From Tritrichomonas musculus (taxonomy: Eukaryota; Parabasalia; Tritrichomonadida; Tritrichomonadidae), in contig JAPFFF010000005.1 in NCBI GenBank assembly GCA_039105265.1, forward strand, positions 2,279,501 through 2,343,500: a stretch of DNA of 64,000 nt, given 5' to 3'. Of this stretch, positions 43,675 to 52,888 are shown in pieces. The stretch's first letter is position 1; each line of letters begins with the position of its first letter. The notes under the pieces are model-generated. The model made no database searches, was not told the origin of the DNA, and saw only the letters and a list, made by a program, of their open reading frames with translations. The translations under genes were made by a program, and so were the position numbers.

Positions 43675-46149
43675 ATGCAGAAAGAATTAGATCAGCTCTT
43701 ATATGCCCAAATTGATTGTCTGCGTTCTAATATTGATGAATTAAACCAGATTTTGATTGACTTATCAAAATGTGAAAGAAGTTATCAAATGAATAAAATA
43801 ATTGACAACATTGAAAAAAATCAGACAGAATTCACCAAAAATATTAATGAACATCAAAAATATATGAAAAATTTTATAGAAATTTATAAAATGAAGAAAG
43901 CAAATATTACATCAAAGGCCATATCTCATCAACAGCAAAGTTTCAATCCAATCCTTGGTATTGACCTGGGTACTTCAAATAGCATCGTTGGCTATTATCG
44001 ATTAAATTCTAGAAAAAGGGGAGAACTGAATATTGTTTCATATATGGAAAATTCTCAATCCATTCCTTCAGTTGTTTGTATAGTAAATGACAAAATTTAT
44101 GTTGGTAAAAATGCAATAGAAATGTCCATCAAATATCCAAAAAATTTAATTTATGATACAAAAAGAATGCTTGGTAAAAAATATGATGATCCTTTAATTC
44201 AAAAATATAAAAAAAGTTGGACTTTTGATATCGTTCCATCAAAAGAAAGAGAAATACTAATCAAAGTTGATAATAAATATTATGAACCATATCAAATATC
44301 TGGAATGATATTAATTGAATTAATGAATTTAGCGAATTCACAATTAGATGATCAAACTAATCAAGCAATTATTACAATTCCTGCATATTTTTCTAAAGAA
44401 CAAATTGATGATACAAAGAAAGCAGCCAAATATGCTAACATTGAACTCATTGAGCTTCTTAAAGAACCTCTTGCTGCAACATATTGCTATGGTTATAGAA
44501 CAAATAATAATTTAACATCTGCCAATTCTCGCGACATTTTAATTTATGATTTTGGAGGAGGAACACTTGATGTTTCATATGTTGAAGTCAAAGGTAGTTC
44601 ATTTAAAATTTTGGCAGCAGATGGAGATCCTAACCTTGGAGGCCAGGATTTTACTAATAGCATATATGAAATTATTTCACCAAAACTTGATAATTATTGC
44701 CATACAGGATGGAGACAGAATTCTTATTTTATCAAAAAAGTTAAGGAGATTTGTGAAGATGCTAAAATCAAGCTTTCAAGTTTAAATGAATATGAAATAT
44801 ACTTTGATATCCAAAAGGATGTTGCAAGATATCGTAATACTCCATTTGAATATGTATTAAAAAAAGAAGAATTTCAGGAGAAAACAAAGTCATTATTTGA
44901 TAGATGCATGAATCCTGTTAAAAAAGTTTTAAATGAAGTCAAAAAAAAAAAATCTTTTATTAATATTGAAAGTTTGGTTCTTGTTGGTGGATCAAGTTAT
45001 TTACCAATGATTTTGGATAAACTATCTGAATTAACACATAAAAAAGCAAATCGTGGAGTTTCTGCTTTTGATGCCGTTGCTTTTGGAGCTTGTGTAATTG
45101 GAGGACATTATATTCAACAAAAAATGATAGAATTAAATCAAAAAAGTGATAAAACAGATGAAAAAGATATGTTTTTGCTTAAAATGGAAGTTATTAATCA
45201 TCAATCTAGTAATGAAATTCCAGTAACTGCAACAATTGGAATTGTTAAATATAAAAAAGATACAATAAAAGAAAATAAATGGCTAGATTATTATGAAGGT
45301 GTAATTGAAGAAGGTTTTGACATTCCATATTCAAAAGAAATATTGATATACAATAATAATGTTAAAATTGATCCCAAAAACAAACAGAATATTGAAATTC
45401 CTGTTTATAAATCTCTAAATGAAAGTAAAACAATAATTGGCAAAATAATATATAAAATTCCATCAAAAGACATTAGGTTACAAGATGCTCCTTTATTAAA
45501 AATACGATTAACTCAAGATAAAAATGGTATTTCTTATGCATATAAAAGACCAGATGAAGAAAAATATTCAAAAACAGAAATTCTTCCTGACATTGGAAAT
45601 TCATTAGTCAAAGATGATACAATCAATGAATTAAAAGAAACTCAAAACCAAGAACAAAGATATAGTTCCATTTCATCAAAAAGAAATAGTCATGAAGATG
45701 TTGAAATAATGAAGCCTCATTCTGAGTCTACACGAAATGATAATACAATGCCTCTTCGTATAGTTCCTTCTGATATCGAAATCTATACAATAAATGATAA
45801 TTCAAATCCCATGTTATATGGCAAATTTGAAAAAGGTGATCATTTTCCGTGCAAACCAATAAATTTTACAATTTCTGGTTCTGATTTAAACATACAAAGA
45901 GATCAAAAACAAATAAATATACATCTGTATTTAGTCAAAAATGAAAAAGACAGATTTGATTTACCTGTTATTGAGCTACCAATAACATCTAATGATAGGA
46001 ATATAAGACAAAAGTTACTATCTTGGAATTTCGAATTTAAATGGGACAGTCTTGGTTTCAGATGCAACTATAAAAAAAATTATGATAATAATCAATTAAA
46101 GAACTTACCAATTAATAATAATGAGTTACAAAAATTTTTATATCAATGA
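43675..46149 (+). CDS. Hsp70-like protein with N-terminal coiled coil and altered C-terminal half
   Basis: An 824-residue protein. Residues 1-85 form a coiled coil (QIDCLRSNIDELNQILIDL). Residues about 92-475 are an Hsp70 ATPase domain (ILGIDLGTSNSIVGY, YDFGGGTLD from D292, LVLVGGSSYLP). Residues about 490-640 resemble a diverged substrate-binding beta domain (IPVTATIGIVKYKKD, KIPSKDIRLQDAPLLKIRL). Residues 640-690 are low in complexity. The last 130 residues form an extra beta-rich region (INIHLYLVKNEKDRFDLPVI) in place of the helical lid. The ATPase domain is closest to that of the kinase-Hsp70 fusion at 34355, with an identical 355-bp tract. The N-terminal coiled coil occupies the place of the coiled coil in that fusion, so the two may pair. 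A diverged member of a local Hsp70 family; clients unknown. Confidence 0.9.
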   Translation: MQKELDQLLYAQIDCLRSNIDELNQILIDLSKCERSYQMNKIIDNIEKNQTEFTKNINEHQKYMKNFIEIYKMKKANITSKAISHQQQSFNPILGIDLGTSNSIVGYYRLNSRKRGELNIVSYMENSQSIPSVVCIVNDKIYVGKNAIEMSIKYPKNLIYDTKRMLGKKYDDPLIQKYKKSWTFDIVPSKEREILIKVDNKYYEPYQISGMILIELMNLANSQLDDQTNQAIITIPAYFSKEQIDDTKKAAKYANIELIELLKEPLAATYCYGYRTNNNLTSANSRDILIYDFGGGTLDVSYVEVKGSSFKILAADGDPNLGGQDFTNSIYEIISPKLDNYCHTGWRQNSYFIKKVKEICEDAKIKLSSLNEYEIYFDIQKDVARYRNTPFEYVLKKEEFQEKTKSLFDRCMNPVKKVLNEVKKKKSFINIESLVLVGGSSYLPMILDKLSELTHKKANRGVSAFDAVAFGACVIGGHYIQQKMIELNQKSDKTDEKDMFLLKMEVINHQSSNEIPVTATIGIVKYKKDTIKENKWLDYYEGVIEEGFDIPYSKEILIYNNNVKIDPKNKQNIEIPVYKSLNESKTIIGKIIYKIPSKDIRLQDAPLLKIRLTQDKNGISYAYKRPDEEKYSKTEILPDIGNSLVKDDTINELKETQNQEQRYSSISSKRNSHEDVEIMKPHSESTRNDNTMPLRIVPSDIEIYTINDNSNPMLYGKFEKGDHFPCKPINFTISGSDLNIQRDQKQINIHLYLVKNEKDRFDLPVIELPITSNDRNIRQKLLSWNFEFKWDSLGFRCNYKKNYDNNQLKNLPINNNELQKFLYQ
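44131..44485 (+). repeat. 355-bp inverted duplicate, copy 2 (in Hsp70-like gene)
   Basis: Identical by eye to the reverse complement of 34984-35338; identity ends sharply on both sides within the coding sequence. Confidence 0.9.
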
Positions 46150-47035
46150 TTTGCTTTAAAGAAAACACATGGGTATATAGGTATATCATCAACATCAAAT
46201 ATGAATAGATTATTTGGCGATTTTCATAATCAAAAAGTTTTACTATATCTTTGAATAATTCTTAATTTAACCTTTAATAATAAATTAAAAATATTTAAAT
46301 ATTGATAATATAGCCAATAAATTATTATTTCATTATGTTTATGTAGAGTAGCTGCAACGAAATATTTTGGACAAGCCCTCTCAAAAAGTGGACTGTCAAA
46401 TTGATTTTTCTCATTGGTAAGAATGTTTTATGATTTTATAATAACATAATATAAAACTTTATTTTGAGCGTTTGCACTTTTTAAATAAAAGATTAAAATT
46501 CCTTGGAAAAATGTATAAATTCACGATGCTAAAAATGTGCATGCGGTCATCCTTTATTTGGTAAATATATAAAATTAATTATAAATAAATAAATATCAAA
46601 TATATGAGAATAATTCATTGGTCGCGTTAAGCTAAATTTTAATTCTATTCATGAAAAAATGTGAAAAATTTTGTAACAAAACAAAAAAATGAATTCTTTC
46701 TTTTTAAATTATCTTTTTGAATTGGATTTGAATTATTAAATGAAAGATTTCCAACTTAGTGAATCTGCAAGTTCTTAACTATCCCATGAATCCAGCTTTA
46801 AACCCAAAGAAATCCAAAAATAATCAATCCAAATTCATATTATAATTATCTATAAAATTTGAAATAATATCATGATTAATCATTTTTACATATATTAAAA
46901 TATTTTTCAGTCTATTAAAAAAAGGATCCTTTCATTGGAACCTTGCTTTTAATAAAAAAAAATACTAATAACCAACAAAAAAGTTTACAATATATAATTA
47001 TTTATCATGCACTATATTAAAAATCAATAAACAAC
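46150..47035. other. AT-rich host DNA up to the virus-like block
   Basis: No gene supported on either strand. Composition changes sharply near 47035, where the Maverick block begins. Confidence 0.5.
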
Positions 47036-47470
47036 AGGGTTGTGTATCGATCCTCAGTAGTATAGGGTAGGCGCGTATGACCCCTAGATATTTTGAGCTT
47101 CAAATATGACCCCAAATCCCAAGGACAACTAGACCATTTTCAGGGTATGGCTTACTCGGGCCAAAACCCCGTGTAAATACCCATTTTGAGCCCCTTTTTT
47201 ACGATTTTCATTTTTGGATCCTAAGTGTTTCTCACGCATGAAAACCATACAAAAACAACGTTTACGGGCGTCTGGAGAGATGTCGGAAGGGGACTAAATA
47301 TGAGTGAGGATGACGTGAGTGATAATTAATACGCGATAAATCAGTTATGGAGATTTGATGGTGTTTTAATAGGTATCGAGAGGACCCCCAGATATTGAGA
47401 GGTGTTATACAGTATAAGATTCGTGAGTGAATCACGTTGACGAGCATGGTGAAACGAGGGGTCAGTGGGA
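47036..47470 (+). other. Probable left terminal region of Maverick block A
   Basis: Non-coding sequence of clearly higher G+C than the host DNA before it, starting near AGGGTTGTGTATCG and AGTATAGGGTAGGCGCG. Position and composition fit a Maverick terminal inverted repeat, but the matching opposite end is not in the window, so the exact boundary and the target duplication could not be fixed. Confidence 0.5.
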
Positions 47471-47521
47471 TAATCGTTAGTGAATGTGATTATGGGATAT
47501 CGTTTTTTTATTCAGACTCAA

Positions 47522-48727
47522 ATGACAGAACAAAATTACCCTCAATTGCGATATACTCCTAAGCAAGTAACTGCTGAGAAGAAACCTGGTATGGATTCAT
47601 TGATGAATATAGTTCTCGATATCAAACGTGATGTTAAACGTGTTAAAAGTGCTATCGCTCCACAAAACACTGAAGTTATGATACAGAAACACAATCAATC
47701 ATCACTTAACTCGCCATGGTACTTGAATAAGCGTGATCCCAACGGTCCCGCAGTATTAGCGAATCTCACTGATGTTAATGGTGATGATATCCCTGATGTC
47801 ATCGTTTATGATAAACGTGGTAATCCATTAATCGTTAACGGATGGACTACAAAGAAGAGTGAATGGGCTGACGATTTAGTATATAACACAGCACTTCCAA
47901 CAAGGGCTGCACGTGCACAAGTAAGAAATCAGCGAGGTAAATCACATGTTGATGCTCACGGAAATGAAGTTAAAGTATATAGTAAGAGAGATTTCCTTCG
48001 CGATCAATTCAATCCTCAATACTTCGGTTACGATGATGCTACATCACAAGACTTAGTTGAGAATGTCGGTAGAGTTCGCCTCGATACTAGTTACTACGAT
48101 CAGAACTTCCCATTCTATAAAGATGCAGTTAATAGTAAGCGATACACATCGACAGCACCTAAGAATTTATCGGCATACGCTATCTTCAAGAAATACCTCT
48201 TCCAACCCGCTTTTGATGATGCTGCTGCAATCGTTGAAACCGGTATCGGACGTGCATTGACGGGTCCTGAGAAGTTGAAATTCATCGGTAAACTCTCATC
48301 AAAGATATGGAATCAATCACTTAAATCAGCATTAGATCCACATAACACACTCACTAAGAAAGAATTCGATAAGTTGAAACGTAGTGAAAACGGTAAAGCA
48401 TCTACTATGAATATGGTACGCACAATGATATCAGCATTTAAAGATAACACGAATACTCATGCTTATGATGGAGTCGTTAATTTCATCGTTAGCGAAATAA
48501 ACACAGTAGTAGGTGGTGTAAGAGTTGTACCTAACGATGCTAGTATGTATCTCGAAGGTAATGCTTCACCATCTCAATTCGGTGCTCGTCCTATTCCACC
48601 ACCATCAGATACATATATTGATGCTCGATTAGCTGCTGCCGCTGATGAAGATGTCCCAATAGATCCCGATACTCCAATGCCTGGATTTACTTATTCAACA
48701 TCTGGAATTACTTATCCTGAAGAGTAA
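47522..48727 (+). CDS. Conserved Maverick protein, probably virion-associated
   Basis: 401 residues from the ATG at 47522 (MTEQNYPQLRYTPKQVT). The frame is open 14 codons upstream, but TTTTTTTATTC...ACTCAA, the element start-site motif, sits directly before this ATG. Residues 78-100 hold DVNGDDIPDVIVYDKRGNP, a calcium-loop-like DxNxDxxxD motif followed by a short beta segment, which I recall as recurrent in Polinton virion proteins. A central basic region (RAARAQVRNQRGKS) and an acidic, Pro-rich tail (PIDPDTPMPGF) follow. No enzyme motif. It precedes the packaging ATPase by 51 bp on the same strand, which fits a morphogenesis cluster. Function not established. Confidence 0.7.
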   Translation: MTEQNYPQLRYTPKQVTAEKKPGMDSLMNIVLDIKRDVKRVKSAIAPQNTEVMIQKHNQSSLNSPWYLNKRDPNGPAVLANLTDVNGDDIPDVIVYDKRGNPLIVNGWTTKKSEWADDLVYNTALPTRAARAQVRNQRGKSHVDAHGNEVKVYSKRDFLRDQFNPQYFGYDDATSQDLVENVGRVRLDTSYYDQNFPFYKDAVNSKRYTSTAPKNLSAYAIFKKYLFQPAFDDAAAIVETGIGRALTGPEKLKFIGKLSSKIWNQSLKSALDPHNTLTKKEFDKLKRSENGKASTMNMVRTMISAFKDNTNTHAYDGVVNFIVSEINTVVGGVRVVPNDASMYLEGNASPSQFGARPIPPPSDTYIDARLAAAADEDVPIDPDTPMPGFTYSTSGITYPEE

Positions 48728-48778
48728 GTGAGTTAATAATTGATGCTGTTGTGATATATATTTTTACATCTCATAAAC

Positions 48779-49639
48779 ATGATACCTGAGAATATATCGT
48801 TAAACGATATCGTTAAAAATAAAGTGAATGAGGTATTAACGAGTAAGAAGAAAGATATGAGTGGAGCATTCATCGATAAGATACATCCTGAGATTAACGT
48901 GAGATATAATTCAGTTAATGTAATCGTTGGTAAACAAGGGCAGGGGAAGACTGTGATAGCTCTGGAAGAGGTGATAAAAATATCGTTAATGAATACTCAT
49001 CATCTACTCGTTTATGTTACTAAAGATGGGAATGAAAGTGATAGATCTTTCTTAGCATTGAAATCTTTAATAGAATCTCGATTACCGATAATAACCGTGA
49101 GTGAATCCGATGCTGAGAAAACTATCGAGAAAATCATTAAATCGAAGAATGAGTATTACTCCATTAAGAATAATCATCTCGAAAACATGCTCAACGATCC
49201 ACAATTAAACATCACGAAGAGCGATATTGAGGGGTTATTCAATACATTACACATTGATGATTTCGATAAAAAGTATCTTCATACACTTGTGTTATTGGAT
49301 GATATCAGTAACAGCAAACTCTTCACGAATGAAACATCGTATTTCTCGCAATTGTTACGTCGTTGTCGACATACAAATATGACATTCTTTCTCTTGATTC
49401 AGGGATGGAAGGGACTCAAACCTCATATCAAAAACGAAATCACTACGTTATTCATATTCCCATGCTTCAATAAACAACAATTGCGATATATCTATAGTCA
49501 ATCAGCTTCTAACCTCTGTTTCGATGATTTCTATGAAAAATATGAGAATATCATGTCGTTAAAGAATGAGTATCCCGACTCTCATCCATATCTCGTAATT
49601 CAAGTGATTGACGGTGGCGAAACATTCATTCAATTATAA
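48779..49639 (+). CDS. Maverick packaging ATPase (A32/FtsK-HerA type)
   Basis: A 286-residue P-loop ATPase that in Polintons and related viruses is thought to drive genome packaging into capsids. Walker A is VGKQGQGKTVI (about residues 50-60). Walker B is LVLLDDIS near 175-182, two acidic residues after a hydrophobic strand. A downstream FFLLIQGWKGL strand ends in Gln, the sensor-like position of the HerA/FtsK group. Length fits the family (about 220-300). The start-site motif TTTTTACATCTCATAAAC precedes the ATG. It ends one base before the stop codon of the convergent minus-strand gene. It looks whole. Confidence 0.85.
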   Translation: MIPENISLNDIVKNKVNEVLTSKKKDMSGAFIDKIHPEINVRYNSVNVIVGKQGQGKTVIALEEVIKISLMNTHHLLVYVTKDGNESDRSFLALKSLIESRLPIITVSESDAEKTIEKIIKSKNEYYSIKNNHLENMLNDPQLNITKSDIEGLFNTLHIDDFDKKYLHTLVLLDDISNSKLFTNETSYFSQLLRRCRHTNMTFFLLIQGWKGLKPHIKNEITTLFIFPCFNKQQLRYIYSQSASNLCFDDFYEKYENIMSLKNEYPDSHPYLVIQVIDGGETFIQL

Positions 49640-49640
49640 C

Positions 49641-49994
49641 TCATTCGAGGTTTGAGAAGTAGTTCTCTATAGATTTTAAAGCAATCTTAATATTCTTGAT
49701 ATCTTCAGACATATCTGATATCTCATTTTCGATAGCTATAAAACGCTGCTCGTTCTCTGAATTATCAGTGATGATATCATCTTTAGGAGTTGATTTTCGA
49801 GGTGCTTTCTTGAGTGATAATACACCTTTGATACGCGTGATGCGATATCCGTTGATGTGATACATCTTGTTGAGTTTGTGAGTGGTGAGTTTATCAAGCT
49901 CTTCTTGATGGGACTTATACCATGAATCGAAGTCGTTAGGCGTATCGAATTTTTTAATGTAATGCGTGATGGGCTCTATAATCTTAACATCCAT
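49641..49994 (-). CDS. Small Maverick protein, unknown
   Basis: 117 residues. The first 60 contain DSWYKSHQEELDKLTTHKL and a short beta hairpin (YRITRIKGVLSLKK). A basic, Ser/Pro linker follows, then a C-terminal coiled coil (FIAIENEISDMSEDIKNIKI). The ATG is preceded on its strand by TTTTTATTAACACTCAAAC, the shared element start motif, which supports it as a real gene. It is tail-to-tail with the packaging ATPase. No family recognised. Confidence 0.65.
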   Translation of the reverse strand: MDVKIIEPITHYIKKFDTPNDFDSWYKSHQEELDKLTTHKLNKMYHINGYRITRIKGVLSLKKAPRKSTPKDDIITDNSENEQRFIAIENEISDMSEDIKNIKIALKSIENYFSNLE

Positions 49995-50086
49995 GTTTGA
50001 GTGTTAATAAAAATAGTGAATTATTAATGATAATTTCTGAATGATGTCATAAATATTCAATCGTTATCAATCGTTATCAAACACAT

Positions 50087-50407
50087 TTATTTAGGGATTA
50101 CGAGGTGTTTTGAGAGGTTTCTCTCATGAGCTATCCAATCATCAATCGCTGAACGCCCATTCGTTTTGATGTAGTTATCGACTTTATCAGTGATGGAGAG
50201 AGCTTTATCTGCTGCAGTACCGGTGATGCTACTTGCGATATCAAGTGCTTTCCCAGCTTTGCCACCGATAGCATTACCTATAGTTCCGAGTATTGGAGCT
50301 ACGGTATTCTTAACGACTTTACCTACTTTTTTTGCGATGGGTATTACTTTCTTGAATCCATTAACTATCTTCTTACCGAGATTCTTCAACCAACTTCCGA
50401 ACGCCAT
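50087..50407 (-). CDS. Small amphipathic Maverick protein, possible membrane-active virion factor
   Basis: 106 residues. It starts MAFGSWLKNLGKKIVNGFKK, a strongly amphipathic basic helix, and continues with Gly/Ala/Val-rich hydrophobic helices (IGNAIGGKAGKALDIASSIT). Small proteins with such a helix occur next to the capsid genes of Polintons and adenoviruses (protein VI-like), where they are thought to act on membranes or on the capsid interior. Assignment here is by character and position only. The TTTTTATTACCAACTCAAAAT start motif precedes the ATG. The gene is divergent from the capsid region and 79 bp from it. Confidence 0.65.
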   Translation of the reverse strand: MAFGSWLKNLGKKIVNGFKKVIPIAKKVGKVVKNTVAPILGTIGNAIGGKAGKALDIASSITGTAADKALSITDKVDNYIKTNGRSAIDDWIAHERNLSKHLVIPK

Positions 50408-50486
50408 ATTTTGAGTTGGTAATAAAAAGTGATTTATTCAATGCTAGTTCATCAACAGTACTTCCGATTTTTTTATGTGAACCCAA

Positions 50487-52214
50487 ATGACATATCAGAA
50501 CGCTCAATTCAAAAACAGCGGAAATGATGAAGGTGATATTCTCGAATTCTTTAACGATACACTCAGAAATCTCGTACAGAAAAACGGTGGGGATAATACA
50601 TTCTCATTCGTCACTGAAGAGTTTCAGAATAAAGATGTACCCATGCCCGTCGGTACTAAAACACGTTTGAAGCTCACACACAGCGGACACACAATCAGTC
50701 AAATCGAAAAGGGGTTCATCAATGCAACAGTTGAATTCAAGGTAAAACTTCAAAACGATATTAAAGAAGGTGATATATCAACTATCGATAAAAAGGGATT
50801 GAATCGTATATTCATCGGATTTAAAGATGCTGTCAAATTCATTGAAGACTGCAGGTTCTGGGTTAACGGTAAACTCATTGATACATATCGTCAAGATGAA
50901 ATCATTCGCGAATCATTCGCTTACAACTCTATCAAAGCACGTGATGCTAAAGCAGCTAATCCTCATGCTCATTCCATATGGGAAAACGTTATGAATTACA
51001 TGCCATGCAAGTGTGGTGTTTACATTCCGATATCGAAATTCGAAGGGGGTAAAGCTGTTGATGTTAAACTCGATCTCATCATCCCATTCACAGATCAACT
51101 CGCATTACAAGCATGGAGACTCTATCCCAATCGAATCCTCGGTGAATTTGAAGAAGAAATTCGCACATCATTAGAAGCACTCGTTTGGTGTCAACTAAAT
51201 CCTACAGCAGTTGCTGATGTATTGAAATTCATGGATTACGATGCTGAAGGTGAATATAACACTCCATGGTATCTCCCAATCACAGCTCACTTCACACAAA
51301 TCGATATGCCTGCGAAGATAGTTCATAAAATTGTTGCTAGTGAGAATGAAGATGCAAGTAAAGTCGATGATCCAAACATTGAATTCAATTCATTATCACA
51401 TACTGGTGGAGTTAACATCTGGACCGTTAAATTCAATACTCTTCAACTTGCAAATACAGGTACTATCACTGTCGCTAGAACTAACTGTGCTGGATTCGGA
51501 GTTTAACCTGAAGTTATGAAGGGATTATATGAAATATTAAAGAATCCAATCATCATCCCATCACAAGAACTCACACGTGAGATTTTCGAGGGCTCAGCTA
51601 AGGGTAATAGCGGACTTGATGTCTCTAAATCAATACCTCTCCGTAACGCAACTAATATCACTCTCATGTTCCCTCGTCATCCAGGTGATATCACATGCTT
51701 CCAAAACATTATGTATCGCAACTGTCAACTCACTGTCAACAAGAAACAGTACCCCGATACCGAATTCGAAACAACATATGATGGAAGATTCGTTCAACAT
51801 CAACTCATCGCTAACGAACTCGATGGATTCATTGAAGCTACTGATGAACTCGTTAGATCTTTCTCTCTCGCACTCAATGATGAATCCACAGGTAAGCGAT
51901 ATAAATCATCATCAGCTGCTGATAACTCATCATTCGGTATCAACTTCCAACTCGAACGTGGAAATAGTGGATATGTTTTCGATGGTATCGATACTTGATG
52001 TCACTCAGTCACCGTTACATTCAAGGGATTACCTATTCATGGAGGTGAAAACGATACATATTTCTATCCAGATACCCTCGATGATGGAACTGTCGTTAAA
52101 GATGTTCATCCACCAGCACCTGAGATGTGGATCTGTAGTGATACATGGTGGAGTTGGAATATCGATGGAGGTGTTAAGTATCACCCTCGTGGCATTCCAA
52201 CAGGTTATGAGTAA
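50487..52214 (+). pseudogene. Major capsid protein region of Maverick block A (broken)
   Basis: Beta-rich coding sequence with the character of a double jelly-roll major capsid protein. The N-terminal half has MPVGTKTRLKLTHSGHTIS, CRFWVNGKLIDTY and KLDLIIPFTDQLALQAWRL. The later part has NATNITLMFPRHPGDITCFQ, then a Trp-rich strand segment. Size and place after the packaging ATPase fit the capsid gene of Polintons. The region appears broken. The start motif TTTTTTATGTGAACCCAA precedes the first ATG. Identification rests on layout and secondary-structure character, so a different beta-rich virion protein remains possible. Confidence 0.6.
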
Positions 52215-52270
52215 ATGAATCTCATCATCGACACATACATTAAATGATATATTTTTCGATTTTAACGAGA

Positions 52271-52783
52271 ATGAAACACATGTCGACATACTCGCAACGA
52301 GAATTTCATTCAATCCCAATCAAGAGAATCACTGGTTTCAACATCAATCCTTATCGAGGTGATACATTTGATGAAGCAATGGATATCAACGGTGATGGAG
52401 TCATTGATGATTATGAACGTCAAGTATACTACAATCAATCCACAGAACCAACGATGAAAACATACTTCATCACTCGCGATTATGTGAATACATTACCTCC
52501 AGAATTCGTTAACTCATCGAATGATCGATACATATCATTTCAATACTGTAGAGCTACTTGTCAACACTATCTCGATGGTGAAACTGAAGTCCATTGCTCA
52601 TTCGTTCCACGTGATGAATACTGTGATTCCTTAGTGTGGTATGCGAACTTAACACCTCCTGATGATAATCGCAAGTACGAAATTATATCACGTAAAAATA
52701 CCTTTAAAGTATGGTTCACTGATGCTGAGGGTAAAGAGATTAAACCTGATAATTTCACGCTTTTCTTGAAACTTGAATATTGA
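52271..52783 (+). CDS. Minor capsid (penton-type) candidate of Maverick block A
   Basis: About 170 residues from the ATG at 52271; a further ATG lies at 52280 and the frame is open to 52244. The sequence is beta-rich. A DINGDGVIDDYER calcium-loop-like motif (DxNxDG) lies near residue 38. It ends FKVWFTDAEGKEIKPDNFTL and a Leu-rich strand, the kind of closing strand seen in jelly-roll capsid proteins. Length fits a single jelly-roll penton protein. It lies between the capsid region and the fibre-like region, as expected for vertex proteins. It looks whole. Confidence in the exact role is moderate. Confidence 0.55.
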   Translation: MKHMSTYSQREFHSIPIKRITGFNINPYRGDTFDEAMDINGDGVIDDYERQVYYNQSTEPTMKTYFITRDYVNTLPPEFVNSSNDRYISFQYCRATCQHYLDGETEVHCSFVPRDEYCDSLVWYANLTPPDDNRKYEIISRKNTFKVWFTDAEGKEIKPDNFTLFLKLEY

Positions 52784-52888
52784 ATTTTCATCAGTGATTC
52801 ATTTGCGAAGCAAAGTCCACTACGTGGATGAAGCGAACTACACTAGCATGAATGCATATCTACTATTTTTAACATCGATGAAACATAC

